Positions 26,646-34,550 of a stretch of 41,691 nt of DNA are shown piece by piece (positions within the stretch are counted from its first letter, which is position 1; every line of letters starts with the position of its first letter). The DNA is from CAZAJT01 sp964485585 (GTDB taxonomy: Bacteria > Patescibacteriota > Microgenomatia > UBA1406 > GWC2-37-13). Made by a program: the position numbers and the translations under genes. The stretch spans positions 1-41,691 of the forward strand of contig CAZAJT010000006.1 in the NCBI GenBank assembly GCA_964485585.1. The letters are read 5' to 3'. The notes under the pieces were generated by a model that saw only the letters and a program-made list of their open reading frames with translations, had not been told where the DNA came from and did no database searches.

Positions 26646-27662
26646 TGATAAAATCACACATAATGAAAGCTTCAACTTTTTCCTCTTGTATTAAAAACAT
26701 AGAATTCAACCTTAATTATTACAAAGGGAACGATCTAGTTGATAATATCCATGGTCTTTCGATATCAGAACCTCCTTTTATTAAACCGCATATAGCCTTA
26801 TCACCTTTTACCAATAATTTTCTCAGTATTCATAAAAAAAACTTGAACAAGCTTAAAACGAATAATCTCAATGAATTTTTTGGTAATAAATTCACATTAC
26901 TTCCAAGAGCGATCTATTGCATTAGTGTTCTTCTTAAACATCTCGGAATAAAAAAAAATGAAAATATCGCAATTTTTAAAACATTCAACAATGATTATAT
27001 TTCAAGATGTGTAACAGAAACAATTTCATCACAATGTGGTNNNNNNNNNNGCAGTCATGGTCATTCATGAATTCGGGTATCCTTATAAAGATTTAATTAA
27101 ACTAAAAGATGAATGCAGACAAAGTAAAATTCCCATCATCGAAAACTGCGCTTGGACATATGGTACAAAAATAGATGATAAACATGAGGTGGGTACTATT
27201 GGCGATTTTGCAATATATAGTTTACCGAAGATTTTACCTTTACAGTATGGAGGAATACTGAAAGGTATTTCAATAAGTGATAAAGAGATTATGGAGAAAT
27301 ACCATGTGTTAGACTCTCCGAAAAATGAATTAATTATTAGCCAACTGGTAAAATATATGCCAAAGATAAATTATTACAATCGTAAAAGACGGAATAACTG
27401 GTTTTACTTGTCGAAATTTTTTAGTAAAAAAGGTTTTGAAACATTAGGCGATTTGCAAGAAGGAGTTTATCCGGCAGCCATCATAGTGAAAGCGAAAGAT
27501 TACCAGAAGTTATATGAACGATATCTAGATTTTGGAGTAGAAACAGCTCGTTATTATCATGAAGAATCTATTATTCTACCAATTCATCAAAATATAACAA
27601 AGAATCAACTTGATTACCTATGCGCAATTTTTAGCGGACAACTCAAATCAACGAATGTTTAA
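26645..27662 (+). CDS. DegT/DnrJ/EryC1-like PLP protein, split by a short gap
   Basis: The frame before the N-run (from ATG 26645, overlapping the YfhO stop as TGATG) and a different frame after it (VMVIHEFGYPYKDLIKL) together match one DegT-type protein. The matching landmarks are SISEPPFIKPHIALSPF at the N-terminus, HEFGYPY (family HxxGxP), PIIENCAWTYG and YSLPKILPLQYGGIL. The apparent frameshift is an artefact: compared with the family, about 30 residues are missing where only 10 Ns are written. The Schiff-base Lys is kept (SLPK). The PLP-pyridine Asp (IEDxA) is Asn (IENCA, codon AAC) and the N-terminal part is divergent. It could be a 4-amino- or 3-amino-sugar aminotransferase or a non-catalytic relative. 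FemAB-like and formyltransferase genes follow. Confidence 0.7.
27041..27050. other. Assembly gap of 10 Ns
   Basis: Ten Ns inside the DegT-like gene. The frame differs on the two sides, and family comparison suggests roughly 85-90 bases are missing, so the N count understates the real gap. Confidence 0.97.
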
Positions 27663-27683
27663 AAAAGAAAAAAATGCCAAATT

Positions 27684-28667
27684 ATGAAAGTTACTATTGT
27701 TGATAATTTAAAATTCGCCAGGTGGGATACATTTGTAGATAAGTCAAATAATGGAACCATATTTCATAAACTAAAATTTCTTCAGTATCATCAAAAGCGA
27801 AAGTTTAGTTTTTTCAATCTAGTTTTTCATGAAGATAATAATTTAATTGCAGTTCTCCCCGGTTCGCTACAAGACGGAATCTTTAAATCTCCTGTTGGGG
27901 CAAGCTACGGTTCATTTGTAACCAAAAAGTTGTCTTTTCAAAAATATGAAGAATTAGTTCGATGTTTTATTGAGTTTGTTAAAAAAAATAAAATCAAAGA
28001 AATATATATGACGCCTCCACCGATAATTTACATGAGAACTTATGATGAAACCGAAAGGTTTTTACTTTCTTACTATGGTTTCCAACCCGAATATCATTTG
28101 ATTACGAGCGCGGTAAATCTAGATTTCGAAGATAAAGATGACGATGTCAAATACATTGTGAGTAAAAGATTAAGAAGCAATATAGAAAGATCGCGTAAAA
28201 ATAATCTAATGGTAAAATTCAGTGACGATTACGAATCTTTTTACCCTATTCTCATTGAAAATAAAAAAAAGTTTAATGCAAAACCAACTCATAGTCTTGA
28301 TGAGATAATTACGCTAAAACAATTGTTTCCAGAAAATATAAAATTATTAATGGCCTATGACGGCTCAATGAATCCGATTGCAGGAATAGTACTTTTTATT
28401 GCAAATTCGACGACGGTGTTGACATTTTACATAAGCCATAATATAAAATATCAAAATTTAAAACCGGTGAGCAGATTATTATATGAAATTGCATTATGGA
28501 GTAGGAAAAAAGGTTATAAATGGTTAGATTTCGGAGTGTCAATGGATACATATTCAAAAAATCCGATGGAGCCAAGCAGGAGCTTAATTTTCTTTAAAGA
28601 AGGCCTGAATACCAGTTTATTTTTAAGAACGACTTATCATTTAATACTAACAATTCAAACAAAATGA
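27684..28667 (+). CDS. FemAB/GNAT-like acyl- or aminoacyl-transferase
   Basis: A 327-residue protein of the FemAB-type GNAT group (Acetyltransf_6). It has ARWDTFVDKSNNGTIFHKLK near the N-terminus, SPVGASYGSFV, VNLDFEDKDDD, then IVSKRLRSNIERSRKN (the family's arginine-rich KxRxxIRxA motif). Near the C-terminus come GIVLFI, YLWSRKKGYKWLDFG-like text (SRKKGYKWLDFG) and MEPSRSLIFFKEGLN. Relatives attach amino acids or acyl groups to amines on peptidoglycan or sugars. It stands between the DegT-like gene and the formyltransferase with an ATGA overlap at its 3' end. A role in acylating an amino sugar is a reasonable inference; the donor is not predictable. Confidence 0.78.
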   Translation: MKVTIVDNLKFARWDTFVDKSNNGTIFHKLKFLQYHQKRKFSFFNLVFHEDNNLIAVLPGSLQDGIFKSPVGASYGSFVTKKLSFQKYEELVRCFIEFVKKNKIKEIYMTPPPIIYMRTYDETERFLLSYYGFQPEYHLITSAVNLDFEDKDDDVKYIVSKRLRSNIERSRKNNLMVKFSDDYESFYPILIENKKKFNAKPTHSLDEIITLKQLFPENIKLLMAYDGSMNPIAGIVLFIANSTTVLTFYISHNIKYQNLKPVSRLLYEIALWSRKKGYKWLDFGVSMDTYSKNPMEPSRSLIFFKEGLNTSLFLRTTYHLILTIQTK

Positions 28668-29512
28668 AAATTTTATTTATCGGATGGGGCACGAATGGAT
28701 TCAAGTGTTTGAAGTCGCTAATACAGTATAAATTTACTCCAAAATGTGTTATTGTTCCCGAAGGTTACGATGTAAGAGGAATGCAAAAAATTTGTAAACA
28801 ACACAGTATTCCCGTAGTTGACTTTCAGTCGAGTGACTATCTGATGAGTAAAATAAGAACGATTAAGCCGGATCTCATGATTATCGCTTCATTCCCCAAA
28901 ATATTACCCGGAGAGATTATCCATTATCCCAAGTTTGGCTCAATTAATGTGCATACCGGTGAATTACCTAAATATAGAGGTTACCATCCTCTCAATTGGG
29001 CTATTATTCGCGATGAGAAACAAGTTGGCGTCACAATCCATTATGTAGAAGAGAAAGTTGATTCGGGAGACATTCTTGCCCAGAAAACAATACCATTGAA
29101 AAATGAAGATGACATAAATACCATTAAAGAAGTACTCACGCAATTAGGCGCCGAGTTACTGGTGCAGGTAGTGAAAAAAATAAGCAAACTTAAAAAGAAA
29201 ATAAAAGGTATGAAACAAAGAGAAGATTTAGCAACATACGCGCCTAAGAGGACTGCTATTGATGGAAAGATAGATTGGAAAAATAATACTCGTGACATTT
29301 TTAATTTGATAAGAGCTTTAAAATCTCCTTACCCCAATGCTTTTGCCTATGATAGTAACGGCAATAAAATAGAATTTGAAGAGAGTTTTTTATCTAATAA
29401 TTGTGGCAAGGTCTTATCAAGAATTAAGGATCACTATTTGATTAGTACCGGAGATAATGTAATTCTCGTTAAAGTAAAACAACAGCTTAAAATAGGTGAA
29501 ATTTTAAGGTAA
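28664..29512 (+). CDS. Formyltransferase (sugar N-formyltransferase-like)
   Basis: A 282-residue protein of the formyl-transferase family (Fmt/ArnA-N/FdtF-like). The catalytic Asn-His-Asp set is present in SINVHTGELPKYRGYHPLNW and VEEKVDSGDILAQKTI. An N-terminal Rossmann start (ILFIGWGTNGFKCLKSL) and a C-terminal Fmt_C-like region (ATYAPKRTAIDGKIDWKNN, IRALKSPYPNAFAY) complete it. It uses N10-formyltetrahydrofolate. Cytosolic Fmt for initiator tRNA is usually longer (about 310 residues) and lies next to def; here the neighbours are a DegT-like and a GNAT gene, so an N-formylated amino sugar (for example of the Qui3N/Qui4N type) is the better guess. It is the last gene of the plus-strand run. 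Confidence 0.85.
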   Translation: MKILFIGWGTNGFKCLKSLIQYKFTPKCVIVPEGYDVRGMQKICKQHSIPVVDFQSSDYLMSKIRTIKPDLMIIASFPKILPGEIIHYPKFGSINVHTGELPKYRGYHPLNWAIIRDEKQVGVTIHYVEEKVDSGDILAQKTIPLKNEDDINTIKEVLTQLGAELLVQVVKKISKLKKKIKGMKQREDLATYAPKRTAIDGKIDWKNNTRDIFNLIRALKSPYPNAFAYDSNGNKIEFEESFLSNNCGKVLSRIKDHYLISTGDNVILVKVKQQLKIGEILR

Positions 29513-29529
29513 CTCATACTACTCCTTGT

Positions 29530-29578
29530 AATAACACTATCTTATAGTATTGTTATTCTCATAATATTTTTGTATAAT
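29530..29578 (+). promoter_or_regulatory. Promoter of the GC-rich orphan gene, overlapping a weak hairpin
   Basis: TTGTTA (29550-29555), a 17-base spacer, and TATAAT (29573-29578). This is the best -35/-10 pair in the window. It lies 30 bases before the ATG at 29609. AATAACA (29530-29536) and TGTTATT (29551-29557) can form a hairpin that may end transcription of the preceding run. Confidence 0.6.
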
Positions 29579-29596
29579 AGCGGGTACGGGTAATTC

Positions 29597-29604
29597 GGGA
29601 GGAG
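29597..29604 (+). promoter_or_regulatory. Strong Shine-Dalgarno site
   Basis: GGGAGGAG, with GGAGG six bases before the ATG at 29609. Most genes in this window have no comparable site, so this one supports the reality of the small gene and marks it as unusual. Confidence 0.85.
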
Positions 29605-29608
29605 AAAA

Positions 29609-30073
29609 ATGAATACTGGTGTGTATCGGACTTATTGCGCAGCTCGACGAATCGCCACGCTCTTTCTCGAAGAAGTAGCGCCTCCTCAGTGGGTTGAGGA
29701 TCGCACGTCTTTTGAGCCGATCGGGACTCAGGGACAGATGGGGAAAGGATTAGTCCTTGAGGTTTATCGGGATATTCCCGAGTCGCTCTGGACGCCATGG
29801 GGACTTTGGTGGTTCATCGGGAACGCGGAGTCGCCAACCGGCTGGTCAGAGGAGCGCAAGAAGTTTTTTGCCCATCTCGCGGTTGGACCGTACGAACCAG
29901 CTTCTGAGAGACCACTCGGTACCCTCTACGCCGTGCTTCGGGTGGAGAACGAGGTGTTGCCGCAACCGGTTGAACGGCAGCGAAGCGAGTATCTCAGCTA
30001 CCATGAGCTCGCTGTCGAGTGGCAGCGACTCACCCGAAGATATGAGCGGGCGCTTAATCGCCGCTCTGCATAA
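29609..30073 (+). CDS. GC-rich orphan gene, hypothetical 154-residue protein
   Basis: I do not recognise the protein. It is charged, with many Arg and Glu residues, and rich in Trp (WTPWGLWWFIGN near the middle). There is no signal peptide or membrane segment. The C-terminal 30 residues (YHELAVEWQRLTRRYERALN) look helical. Two 60-base lines of the gene count 58-60% G+C (29821-29880, 29941-30000), against 28% in a line of the nearby FemAB gene (28201-28260). It has its own promoter and a strong ribosome site. It ends just before a series of hairpins. Base composition suggests a different origin from the surrounding AT-rich genes. Overlapping frames on both strands are also open here because of the GC content, but only this frame has the ribosome site. 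Confidence 0.65.
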   Translation: MNTGVYRTYCAARRIATLFLEEVAPPQWVEDRTSFEPIGTQGQMGKGLVLEVYRDIPESLWTPWGLWWFIGNAESPTGWSEERKKFFAHLAVGPYEPASERPLGTLYAVLRVENEVLPQPVERQRSEYLSYHELAVEWQRLTRRYERALNRRSA

Positions 30074-30079
30074 ATTAAA

Positions 30080-30222
30080 CTTATCTTCGCGATAAGGCTT
30101 GTCGTCTCATTTGCTTGAGACGTATAAGACGGCAGGATCCCGTTATCGATCCCCAAATATAAGACACCTATAGGGGAAGTTTGGCGGCGAATCGCTTTAC
30201 CAACAACTCCTATGGGTGTCTT
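30080..30222. ncRNA. Highly structured intergenic segment (multiple hairpins), possible terminator or small RNA
   Basis: Successive inverted repeats follow the orphan gene. CTTATC/GATAAG (30080-30096). CGTCTCA/TGAGACG with a 6-base loop (30103-30122). GGATC/GATCC (around 30135-30153). Then a long imperfect hairpin with 14-base arms, 30161-30174 and 30209-30222, one G-U pair, and inner AGTT-TGG/CCA-AACT pairing. The last right arm touches the asd stop codon at 30222. Weak T-rich tails on both strands would allow a bidirectional terminator. Four adjacent hairpins exceed what a terminator needs. Confidence 0.4.
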
Positions 30223-31319
30223 TAATTATTGTTTTGCCGAGTAATATATTGTTGTCTCACTAACAATTCAGCCAGTAATATAGCTCCTCCGGCTGCTCCC
30301 CGAATCGTGTTATGCGATAATGCTACAAATTTCCAATCAAACAAAGAATCTTCTTCAAGTCTTCCAAATGTGATACTCATACCGAATTGAGAGTCGCGAT
30401 CAAGTCGCGTTTGCGGTCTGTCGTTATCAGATAGGTACTGAATGCATGGCCGGTTGCCTGTTGATGGCAGTTTTAATTGTTGTGCGGTTTTTGTGAACGC
30501 GTGTATTGATCCTAAGATCTGTTGTTTTGATGGTTTTGTTGTAAACGTGACCGACACACTCGCCATATGTCCATCAGTTACCGGTATGCGTATACAAGTA
30601 GCTGAAATAACCGGTTGCTGTGCTAGTTGTATGCTGTTGTCCTTGAGAGCACCCCAGATTTTCAAGGGTTCCTGCTCGGATTTTTCCTCTTCACCATTTA
30701 TATATGGAATAACATTATCTTTCATTTCAGCCCAGGATTTAAATGTTTTCCCTGCTCCTGATATGGCTTGAAGGCTGGTAACTCGAATTTTGAGTGGTTG
30801 AAACTCCCGTAACGCGGTTAACACCATAACATATGATTGGATAGAACAATTCGGTTTTACTACGATAAATCCTTTCTTCCAGCCATTCTTTTTTCGCTGC
30901 GCATCAATCAATTGGGTGTGATGCGGATTAACTTCAGGGATTATCATCGGTACCTCTGGAGTCCACCGGTGCGCGGAATTGTTTGAGATGACGGGAACAT
31001 TTTTTTCTGCATACAACAGTTCAATTTTTTTTATCTTGTTTTTGTCTGTATCCAGAGCTGAGAAAACTAAATCAACGCTGGATGATATTTGCTCGATGTC
31101 GTCTTCTACTGACAATACCTTATACTTTGCAATAGTTGAGGGTATTGCCTGTTTCATCTTCCATTTCTGCATAGCAGCCTCTTTGTAGGTTTTTCCTGCT
31201 GAATATGAAGATGCAGCTACGCAGGCAATCTCAAACCATGGATGATTCCGCAGCTGCGTGATAAATCGTTGACCAACCATTCCGGTTGCACCGAGGATAC
31301 CCACTTTGAATTTTTCCAT
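30222..31319 (-). CDS. asd: Aspartate-semialdehyde dehydrogenase (archaeal/fungal type)
   Basis: A 365-residue enzyme that reduces 4-phospho-aspartate to aspartate-4-semialdehyde with NADPH. GILGATGMVGQRF is the N-terminal nucleotide loop and VVKPNCSIQ holds the catalytic C158. AISGAGKTFKSW follows, and RIPVTDGHMASVSV holds the substrate-binding Arg and the catalytic H251. The sequence pattern (PNCSI, PVTDGHMASV) is that of the archaeal/yeast-like group, not the E. coli-type enzyme with its longer insertion. Its ATG abuts the hom stop with no spacing, so it is the third gene of an AK-HSD-ASD operon. The substrate comes from the first enzyme and the product feeds the second. Confidence 0.93.
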   Translation of the reverse strand: MEKFKVGILGATGMVGQRFITQLRNHPWFEIACVAASSYSAGKTYKEAAMQKWKMKQAIPSTIAKYKVLSVEDDIEQISSSVDLVFSALDTDKNKIKKIELLYAEKNVPVISNNSAHRWTPEVPMIIPEVNPHHTQLIDAQRKKNGWKKGFIVVKPNCSIQSYVMVLTALREFQPLKIRVTSLQAISGAGKTFKSWAEMKDNVIPYINGEEEKSEQEPLKIWGALKDNSIQLAQQPVISATCIRIPVTDGHMASVSVTFTTKPSKQQILGSIHAFTKTAQQLKLPSTGNRPCIQYLSDNDRPQTRLDRDSQFGMSITFGRLEEDSLFDWKFVALSHNTIRGAAGGAILLAELLVRQQYITRQNNN

Positions 31320-32390
31320 TTATTTCCCCGCAATAATTTTTACAATTTTTAGAACATCTCCTAAAACTCCCGCTGCGGTTACTGCAACACCAGCACCTGG
31401 TCCCTTGATAACCATAGGATTATTGTTATAACGATTTGTTGCAATCTGTATTATGTTATCTGGTCCCCGAAGAGTTCCAAAATCACTATCGAGTTCTACT
31501 TCCTTCAAGCCTACAGTGTGGCCAGTTAAAGTGACCGACGCTACACATCGAATCGTTTCCCCCCTCTTTTTTGCAGCAGAGGTAACTTTTCGATAACGCT
31601 CATCGAGTGATTTTATAGAGGTAAGAAATTGATCAATCGTATAGCTATCCATTTTTTTCGGGTAGAGCGATTGTATGCTAATATCTTGTAGAGAGATATT
31701 TTGTCCCATAATCCGGCTTACGATCAGAACTTTTCTTGCGAAATCCAAACAGGATAAATCATTGCGCGGGTCAGGCTCGGTAAATCCATTTTCAAATGCA
31801 ATATGGACTGATTCCGAAAACGTTTTGTTACTTTGCATTAGTGAAAACACCACACCAAGCGTACCTGAAAAGCACCCATCTATCTTTAGTATCCTATCAC
31901 CGGTTTCATTCATTTCCCGCAATGTAGATATAATCGGCAGTCCTGCACCTACCGTTGTTTCATAAAACAACTGATTTTCATAGTTTGTTAAGGCTTTATA
32001 GGTTGTGAGATCTGAAGATAGAGGATATTTGTTCGATAACACAGCATACCCACCAATTTTCAGAATTTTAAGGAGAATGGGGACAGTGTTTTGAGAAGCT
32101 GTTGTGTCAATGACCACAAATGGTGACGAAAGTTGGGAGATATGATCAATGACCGGTTTCTCAACGGTGTAGTTTTTCTCTTCCTTTAAGCCGTTTTGAA
32201 CAACCGCTTCTATGGCTTTGGAGGAAATACCATTTCTATCTGTTATTCCTCCGCGTGAATCAAATATACCAGATACAATGAGTTTGATGCCGTATTGTTT
32301 TTTAATAGCATCCTGAGTTTCTAAATATTGCCGAAGGAATGTTCTTCCTATCTTTCCCGGTCCCAGTAAGACAAGTGGTACTTTTAACAT
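31320..32390 (-). CDS. hom: Homoserine dehydrogenase without ACT domain
   Basis: A 356-residue enzyme reducing aspartate semialdehyde to homoserine. The N-terminal motif LLGPGKIGRTFLRQYL begins the Rossmann fold. SNKYPLSS, ETTVGAGLPIISTLREM, IDGCFSGTLGVVFSLM and FTEPDPRNDLSCLDFARKVL are the catalytic-domain landmarks; Lys in the DLSxxDxxRK motif is present. The protein ends after GPGAGVAVTAAGVLGDVLKI, so there is no C-terminal ACT domain. Its size resembles the HSD half of ThrA or the yeast enzyme. It overlaps the aspartate kinase gene by 7 bases. With no regulatory domain, threonine inhibition of the usual type is not expected. Confidence 0.93.
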   Translation of the reverse strand: MLKVPLVLLGPGKIGRTFLRQYLETQDAIKKQYGIKLIVSGIFDSRGGITDRNGISSKAIEAVVQNGLKEEKNYTVEKPVIDHISQLSSPFVVIDTTASQNTVPILLKILKIGGYAVLSNKYPLSSDLTTYKALTNYENQLFYETTVGAGLPIISTLREMNETGDRILKIDGCFSGTLGVVFSLMQSNKTFSESVHIAFENGFTEPDPRNDLSCLDFARKVLIVSRIMGQNISLQDISIQSLYPKKMDSYTIDQFLTSIKSLDERYRKVTSAAKKRGETIRCVASVTLTGHTVGLKEVELDSDFGTLRGPDNIIQIATNRYNNNPMVIKGPGAGVAVTAAGVLGDVLKIVKIIAGK

Positions 32391-33274
32391 ACTATGGTAC
32401 CTGGCAAATGCGGATTTTTATAATTTTTTACGTAAATTGGTATTTTTTTCTTTTTTACATAGTGAATTGCTTTATGATAAATAATTTTTGCACCGTTTTT
32501 TGCCATTCTCGCTGCCTGATCATAGGAAAGTTTTTTATGAAATCGAGCATTGATATTTCTATGAGGATCATCAGAATATATCCCGTTTACATCTTTCCAT
32601 AGGTATAGACCATGGGCATCGAAAAGGTAGGCAAGATACGAAGCAGACAGATCTGATCCTCCCCTTCCCAGCGTTGTGATTCTTCCATCTGGAGCAAATC
32701 CAACGAATCCGGATACTATTGGTATAATATTACTGTTAATCAACGGGCATAAAATATCCTGAATATGCGTCTGATATTTTTGAGGAAGCGGTAAAGCATT
32801 GCCAAATGAATCATCGGTGGCAATAACATATGAAGTGTCTATAGAACAAGCGGTTATACCCTGCGCATTGAGAGATTCAGCCATAAGATTGCCGCTCAGG
32901 CGCTCCCCTACCGATACGATAAAATCAATCTGCGCCTCAGTTATTTGATGTTTTGCAATGTAACGGATAAAATTATCAAGTCTGCTAAATAAATGCACCA
33001 ATTTCGATTCGGTAATAGCAGGTTGAGCAGATTGCAGTTTGTAGAGTGTTGTAATATGAGCCCTTTTTAACCCATCTATACGTTGCAGTGCTTTTTTCAA
33101 ACGCTTCTTTTTTACATTTTCTGCAATGTCGTACAATTGGTTGGTGACCTCTTTCATTGCCGATACAACCAGAATGACAGAATGATTGCGGGAATAGTTT
33201 TTGATTACTTCAACTGACCGCAGAATATCAGAAGAGTCTGCCAGTGACGCGCCACCAAATTTCATGACAATCAT
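32384..33274 (-). CDS. Aspartate kinase, catalytic domain only (no ACT domains)
   Basis: A 296-residue protein phosphorylating aspartate on the beta-carboxyl. It has MKFGGASLADS at the N-terminus, IVSVGERLSGNLMAESLNAQ, GRITTLGRGGSDLSA and WKDVNGIYSDDP. The protein ends with PHLPGTIVC and a TAA, exactly where the catalytic domain of other aspartokinases ends and the ACT pair begins (usual length 400-450). So feedback inhibition through ACT domains is absent. Start: the ATG at 33274, close after an extended -10. It is the first gene of the AK-HSD-ASD run and is divergent from the aminotransferase gene. Whether the product is threonine, methionine or a glycan precursor is not shown. Confidence 0.92.
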   Translation of the reverse strand: MIVMKFGGASLADSSDILRSVEVIKNYSRNHSVILVVSAMKEVTNQLYDIAENVKKKRLKKALQRIDGLKRAHITTLYKLQSAQPAITESKLVHLFSRLDNFIRYIAKHQITEAQIDFIVSVGERLSGNLMAESLNAQGITACSIDTSYVIATDDSFGNALPLPQKYQTHIQDILCPLINSNIIPIVSGFVGFAPDGRITTLGRGGSDLSASYLAYLFDAHGLYLWKDVNGIYSDDPHRNINARFHKKLSYDQAARMAKNGAKIIYHKAIHYVKKKKIPIYVKNYKNPHLPGTIVC

Positions 33275-33340
33275 GAGTGATTATTATAACACAAAAAATA
33301 CTGTTTACTTTAATTCCAATGTTATGTACAATTTTGGATT
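33275..33340. promoter_or_regulatory. Divergent promoters with near-leaderless transcripts
   Basis: On minus, TGTTATAAT (an extended -10, TATAAT at 33288-33283) ends 8 bases before the AK ATG at 33274. On plus, TTTACT (33304-33309), 17 bases, TACAAT (33327-33332) ends 8 bases before the aminotransferase ATG at 33341. Both transcripts would begin at or within a few bases of the start codon, so leaderless translation is likely. Confidence 0.5.
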
Positions 33341-34510
33341 ATGCCGAATCTCGCAAAGCGAATGCTGCAACTGAAACCGGAAGGAGCATACGCAGTGCTT
33401 TCTCATGTGCGTGAATTAGAAAGGCAAGGGAAACGTATTATTCACTTTCAGATTGGAGAACCTGATTTTCCTACTCCTCCCCACATAGCAAAAGCAGGAA
33501 TTGATGCAATTAAAAAAGGTTATACAAAATATACTCCTCCTCTTGGCATCATGCCGCTTCGTGAAGCAATCGCAAATACAATACAAAGGACACGAAACGT
33601 AGAGATTTCTCCAAAACAGATAGCAGTTACTCCTAGCGGAAAAAATGCCATATTTACCGCTATGACCGCAATCATTGATCCGGGAGATGAAGTGATACAT
33701 CCGAGTCCCTGTTTTCCGGTGTATGAAGTTCTGGCTGATTTTCTTGGAGCTTTCCGTAAGCCTATTCCTCTTCTGGAGGAGAATAGTTTCAGTTTTGACA
33801 TGAAAGTATTGAGAAAACAGTTTTCAAAGAAGACAAAATTAATAATACTAAACTCTCCCAGTAATCCCACCGGTGGAGTAATACCATTGGCAGATCTGCA
33901 GGAAATTGCCGATATGGTAAAAGGTACTGATTGCTGGGTAATGACCGATGAGATATACGCGGGTATTATCTACGATAATAAAAAGTATCACAGTTTTTAT
34001 AGTCTGAAAGGAGTTCAGGACAGAACAATTCTTGTAGACGGGTTTTCGAAAAAATATTCAATGACCGGATGGCGTATCGGTTACATCGCGGCTCCGGAAT
34101 CTATTTTACAACCTATTGATTATCTGTTAACACACAGTATCGCATGCACTGCTACTTTTACTCAGTATGCAGCTCTGGAAGCATTGCGGGCTACTGATGC
34201 TGTTTACCAACCGATGGTTGTAGAATTCGAAAAAAGAAGAAACTTTATTGTTTCAGCTCTCAACAAAATACATGGCGTATCCTGTCAAAAACCGGAGGGT
34301 GCTTTTTATGTATTTCCCAATATTAAATTGTACAAGAAAAAATCAAAATGGATCGCCGAATACATCTTACGTGAAGCAAATGTAGCATTATTAGACGGAA
34401 CGGCATTTGGAGAGTATGGCGAAGGATTTTTACGTATATCATATGCATCTTCACTTGATTTACTGCAAGAGGGTATTTCCTCCATTGAAAAAGCATTAAC
34501 AAAGTTGTAA
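33341..34510 (+). CDS. Class I/II aminotransferase, aspartate-aminotransferase type
   Basis: A 389-residue fold-type I PLP enzyme. FQIGEPDFPTPPHI and YTPPLGIMPLREAIA are N-terminal class I/II landmarks. SNPTGG holds N175, TDEIY holds D203, GFSKKYSMTGWRIGY holds the Schiff-base K237, and FLRISYA holds the carboxylate-binding Arg near residue 371. This is the AspC/Ib-type pattern seen in thermophile and archaeal aspartate aminotransferases, which also accept aromatic, branched or other amino acids. It is divergent from the aspartate kinase gene and is followed 40 bases later by the ThDP enzyme. It might deaminate homoserine, supply aspartate, or act on another amino acid; the sequence does not decide. 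Confidence 0.9.
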   Translation: MPNLAKRMLQLKPEGAYAVLSHVRELERQGKRIIHFQIGEPDFPTPPHIAKAGIDAIKKGYTKYTPPLGIMPLREAIANTIQRTRNVEISPKQIAVTPSGKNAIFTAMTAIIDPGDEVIHPSPCFPVYEVLADFLGAFRKPIPLLEENSFSFDMKVLRKQFSKKTKLIILNSPSNPTGGVIPLADLQEIADMVKGTDCWVMTDEIYAGIIYDNKKYHSFYSLKGVQDRTILVDGFSKKYSMTGWRIGYIAAPESILQPIDYLLTHSIACTATFTQYAALEALRATDAVYQPMVVEFEKRRNFIVSALNKIHGVSCQKPEGAFYVFPNIKLYKKKSKWIAEYILREANVALLDGTAFGEYGEGFLRISYASSLDLLQEGISSIEKALTKL

Positions 34511-34550
34511 TATATGGCGTGACGTTTTATAAATTATCTATGGTATCGCT

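Noticed and set aside
26645..27662. DegT-like gene as a frameshifted pseudogene
   Set aside because: The frame change coincides with an N-run of unreliable length and both halves fit the family.
29559..30095. Other open frames over the GC-rich orphan gene (minus 29559-29798, plus 29757-30095)
   Set aside because: They lack a ribosome site and promoter placement; GC-rich sequence keeps several frames open by chance.
30161..30222. Long imperfect hairpin after the orphan gene as an integron attC site
   Set aside because: No GTTRRRY/RYYYAAC core pairs flank it and there is no integrase in the window.
30222..33274. Ordinary threonine operon
   Set aside because: Not excluded, but thrB and thrC are absent in the window, ACT domains are missing and the context is glycan synthesis; kept only as an alternative.
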